From assembly GCA_001695595.3 (NCBI GenBank), contig MBPM02000006.1, positions 1,178,001-1,242,000 on the forward strand: DNA of 64,000 nt, in the 5' to 3' direction. The position numbers were made by a program, and so were the translations under genes. This document shows, piece after piece, positions 61,130 through 64,000 of the stretch. Positions within the stretch are counted from its first letter, which is position 1. Each line of letters begins with the position of its first letter. Under the pieces are notes generated by a model. That model saw only the letters and a program-made list of their open reading frames with translations. It did no database searches and was not told the origin of the DNA. The DNA comes from Plasmopara viticola (lineage: Eukaryota > Oomycota > Peronosporomycetes > Peronosporales > Peronosporaceae).

Positions 61130-62290
61130 ACTGGTGCATCGATGCTTGTTGTGTCCCACTTAACCACAGCTGCCGCATCGAAAAATACTTTTTGGCGCGT
61201 CAATTTCTAATGTAGCATGCTGTGATTCGATTCGCTTCTTTTTGGGTCGACCTTTTCTTTTAAACGGGTTTGGTGGAAGATGCTCACTCTTTACTAATTC
61301 ACTTTTTGTCACAAATGGCTTCACTTCGAGTGCTTCATCGTAGGCAAGAAGTTGGTTTTGGTTGACCACATATCCCCAAATAACAATTCTACACGTGACA
61401 GCTGCTTTGGATACTTGAGTGCTGCTATGAGGTGTCGACATGGAGCATTATATCTTTCACATAACCGCATGTGCAGGTACCACAGCATACTCCATTGGCT
61501 TGTTTGTTTCAATTCGAACTGACACAACAAACGATGTAGTCGAACTTGGACGTACTTGAATTGTTTCCTCGTACACCTCTAGCATTTGAAGTAATACAAC
61601 TGGCAGCATGATGCGTAATTACACCCTTGTCCAGCAAATTCGAGCCAATTTGTACCAACATAGCGTTCAAACAATCCAAAACCGGCATTTCGCAGATGGT
61701 TTTCAGCGTGTTGTTCATAAATTTGACATTAATGTCAGTAAGCATTCCACATTGTGAGCATACATAGACTATGGTTAATGAACAATTTCTCATTGCCAAC
61801 GTCAGCCAGCCATTTAATCGCCTCGCGATTCAGCTTCATCAGGTGTTCTTCTTTGGCTTAGCACACTTGCCTGGACAATGCACGTGCTAAGCCCCATGCA
61901 TGTTCCTCTTACGTCTTGTTTCCAAATTTTTGATTTAAATTCTCTTTAAGGTGACGTGAGCAAAAGAAATATGGAATCTCTTTGCCATTTTCGTTCATTG
62001 CTGGCACTAATTCCTTGTCACGATCGAATATTACGAGGGCTGAAAGTACAATTAATGCTGGAACACTTGATGAACCACGCCTTATTTGCTTTAGTCTCAC
62101 CGCTGATGAATGCGACTGCAACAATCCGAATCTCATTATTTCCAATTCTGAACCACGCCAACAACAGCACACCTTTAACTTTGTTTTTGAGAAAAGTGCC
62201 ATCCAGTGCCATGCCGTGTAATGCATATGGAGCAAACGCATGAAATCCTCGCACATAATCATTTGCTGCCCGCAGATTGTACGCAGTAAA
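61130..62290 (-). pseudogene. MULE (Mutator-like) transposase, decayed
   Basis: Reading on the minus strand in shifting frames: RGFHAFAPYALHGMALDGTF at about 62260-62200 contains the first catalytic Asp (ALDGTFL), followed by KGVLLLAWFRIGNNEI and ISGETKANKAWF. FDRDKELVPAMNE with CSRHLKENLNQKFG (about 62030-61910) holds the second Asp. NAPCRHLIAAL at about 61430 is the core of the SWIM zinc finger. GRPKKKR at about 61245 is the usual basic linker, and the end is a CX2CX4HX4C knuckle (CGSCG-stop-VGHNKHRC) broken by TAA. The N-terminal quarter of the transposase is missing. Terminal inverted repeats lie about 60 bp upstream (62349 onward). Confidence 0.85.
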
Positions 62291-62348
62291 ATTACTATTT
62301 GAAGGTATAAATTCTCTATTTTATATAGAAAAAAGAGAATTTAAAATA

Positions 62349-62458
62349 TATGTATATTTTTGTCATTCATAATAACATCAAAATCATCTGCACTATTGTT
62401 GCAAGATATTTAGGTGAGCGCCTATAGCTACACCCCCTTTCCTAGAGTTACACCCAAC
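62349..62458. repeat. Terminal inverted repeat, copy 1 (beside MULE relic)
   Basis: Same sequence as TIR 3 (tatatttttgtcatt, then gttgcaa, atatttaggtgagcgc, tagctacaccccctt) but with about 30 extra bases inserted after gtcatt. Its outer end is tacaccc. Position and orientation fit the 5' terminus of the MULE relic; no matching 3' terminus was seen near 60.9 kb. Confidence 0.75.
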
Positions 62459-62526
62459 CCCTTTCCTAGAGTTGGGTGTAACTCTAGGAAAGGGGGTGTA
62501 GCTATGGGCGCTCACCTAAATATTTT
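62405..62526. repeat. Near-perfect palindrome at the TIR1/TIR2 junction
   Basis: Arms 62405-62458 and 62471-62526 are inverse complements with only a few mismatches, separated by a 12-base loop (ccctttcctaga). The subterminal 15-mer ccctttcctagagtt also occurs twice in direct orientation here, so the junction holds an extra partial TIR. Confidence 0.85.
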
Positions 62527-62675
62527 GCAACAATGACAAAAATATACACTGTCGTCGCACATTATCTCAGCATTCTAGGAAGATATATATATATCTTACA
62601 TGTATATTTTTGTCATTGTTGCAAAATATTTAGGTGAGCGCCCATAGCTACACCCCCTTTCTCAGAGTTACACCC
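62474..62675. mobile_element. MITE-like element with long terminal inverted repeats
   Basis: About 200 bp. Left TIR 62474-62546 (gggtgtaactctaggaaagg onward) and right TIR about 62599-62675 are nearly perfect inverted copies over about 73 bp, with a 50-bp AT-rich centre containing gatatatatatatatc-like sequence. It carries no coding capacity. It shares its TIR with the repeat next to the MULE relic, so it was probably mobilised by that transposase family. No clear 9-bp target duplication was found. Confidence 0.8.
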
Positions 62676-63079
62676 CCCTCTTTATGCTGACCAATCAAAA
62701 TACAGCTTCATATCTTCAGCCACCGCTTTTTCACAAATTTATAAGCGCCGGCAGTTATTCCTGCCAAACCAATTTCTCAAATTATTTGTCATTGCTTTAC
62801 CACGTAACCACTATGTCGAACCTCAAAAATGCCACTATTTTTACTTTTGAAGAGGCGGAAAGCTCTGTCAAATACATACGTAAAACCTCTAATTCCTGAA
62901 CTTAAAACTTTGTATTCGTGGCACTTTTTTTGATACTCAACGCTTTACTCAAATGTTGACGCTTTTAATCTTGAGCGTTTCCCGGAACCTAATCTCCTAG
63001 CAGACTAGCTCGATTTCCCTCTTTGCGCTACCAAGACAAGCATATTCCCCCTTGTACTGTTGGCGCTCTGCTAACTTTC

Positions 63080-63796
63080 GCTGTTTCCTACACACGAAGA
63101 ACCGCTCGTAGGCGCGCATTTACAGTGGTAGCAGTGTCAGAACTCCTCGACGATGGCGTCGGCAGAAGCTCATATCGTCCATCCATTGCTGCTACCTCCA
63201 AGCAAAAATATTGGTCGACCCACTTGCCAAATTGCTGTCGCTGAGCACCAGGCGTCTCCAATGCTGTTCCTAAACTTGACAACGATCTCTGCGTCTTCAC
63301 CATACGAGAGCTAATTTCTTCAAATAACTTTCGGCAATGAGCGTCGGATATTGTCCTACAAGATTGACACCAATCGCTCCGTTAAATTCGGAATGCCCCA
63401 TAAACGGGAAGGCAACCGACGCCAGTACTCGTGCTGACTAAAAAGCAGTTTTGTTTGTCCGCCCTTTTTCGATGGTCATTCCTTGGGTCAATTATCGTTG
63501 ATTACGGCGCTTGACTGCGTGATAGCCGAGATGCATTCTTTTCTTCTTGTTCAGCGTACAGCAATCTCTGCACCAGCATCCACTAAATCTATCTTCGTCA
63601 CGACTGCAATCGTGCGTGTGCCGTTCGGATCAGCTTCTTGAGCTACCTGTAAAACTGCTGTATTGTGCATATCCACATTGGCTGACACCACGGTGATAAC
63701 GACCGTCCGCTCGTGTCTCATATATCGGTCTACCATCTCCCGTACCCTTCGGATAATACTTTGGTCTTTATGGTCACCAAATTTGTGAAAAAGCGG
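63080..63796 (-). pseudogene. Dynamin-like GTPase pseudogene fragment
   Basis: Minus strand. The part nearest the SINE reads RRVREMVDRYMRHERTVVITVV, then VDMHNTAVLQVAQEADPNG and RTIAVVTKIDLVDAGAE, which is the dynamin GTPase domain, including the TKxD nucleotide-specificity motif. Further on, out of frame, come KRMHLGYHAVK, EYWRRLP and RLVSIL, then in another frame LGTALETPGAQRQQFGKWVDQY and EAAMDGRYELLP-like sequence, all in the order of dynamin-family proteins. Stops and frameshifts separate the blocks. The upstream part with the P-loop is cut off at 63797 by a SINE. The downstream stalk and GED regions are not found. Confidence 0.87.
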
Positions 63797-64000
63797 TATT
63801 GTATTGTATTGTATTGTATTACGTTATCGCGTTGCCAAGGTATGCACGTGCTAGGCTCAGTCTGGCTAGTCCACGGCATCGAGTGGTATCCGCATACGTC
63901 GGGTCTCGTTCGGCGGGCAGTGCAGCCAGCACCGAGGTCGTGAGGGTCTTCCATTATTCTGCTTCGCTCTGCCTTGGTAAGAGCCCAGGTGGCGCCCTGT
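63797..64000 (-). mobile_element. SINE-like element, copy F (runs off the window)
   Basis: Minus-strand copy with four ATTGT repeats in its tail, truncated by the window end. It sits inside the dynamin-like pseudogene. A few private changes are visible (ggtatgcacgtg, ggcatcgagtggta). Confidence 0.9.

Overview
The window is nuclear DNA of a eukaryote, most probably an oomycete (Phytophthora or downy-mildew type). Four things point there: short GT-AG introns of 54-78 bp; compact neighbouring genes separated by a few hundred bases; TCATTTY initiator-like motifs just upstream of several start codons; and the gene set, with a secreted GH6 cellulase and a KRE6/SKN1-type beta-glucan protein next to a CEP164-like basal-body protein. 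The species cannot be fixed from sequence alone. No tRNA, rRNA or CRISPR array was seen.

Layout. 1-12.7 kb: AT-rich, repeat-derived DNA with a decayed LINE reverse transcriptase near the left end. 12.7-17.15 kb: one nearly complete Ty1/copia retrotransposon with short LTRs and a perfect 5-bp target duplication, inactivated by frameshifts, stops and a changed integrase catalytic residue. 17.2-26.3 kb: decayed DNA with a SINE-like insertion, a Ty3/gypsy RT/RNase H relic and a relic of a GH6 gene. 26.6-36.6 kb: the gene island, with a CEP164-like WW/coiled-coil protein (+), a KRE6/SKN1-like GH16 membrane protein (+), TAF8 (-, one intron) and the mitochondrial succinate dehydrogenase flavoprotein SDHA (-, one intron). 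The two pairs converge. 36.7-64 kb: repeat-rich DNA holding one intact gene, a secreted GH6 glucanase with a heptapeptide-repeat tail (44.9-46.1 kb). It also holds copia fragments, two diverged copies of an unidentified long repeat, a decayed MULE transposase beside an array of terminal inverted repeats, and a dynamin-like GTPase pseudogene cut by a SINE.

Six copies of one roughly 320-bp SINE-like family lie in the window, three with easily read 12-13-bp target duplications (one copy with a single mismatch) or exchanged flanks. Two of them form an essentially perfect inverted pair at 48.47-49.15 kb whose flanking duplications are swapped. This is best explained by two insertions followed by an inversion between the copies, and is the most unusual structure here.

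Functionally the genes are unlinked housekeeping and wall-related genes: energy metabolism (SDHA), general transcription (TAF8), basal body and cilium (CEP164-like), cell-wall glucan (KRE6-like) and glucan hydrolysis (GH6). The intact GH6 gene and its relic 19 kb away show that this cellulase family has been duplicating and decaying locally. No wholly new multi-gene system was recognised.
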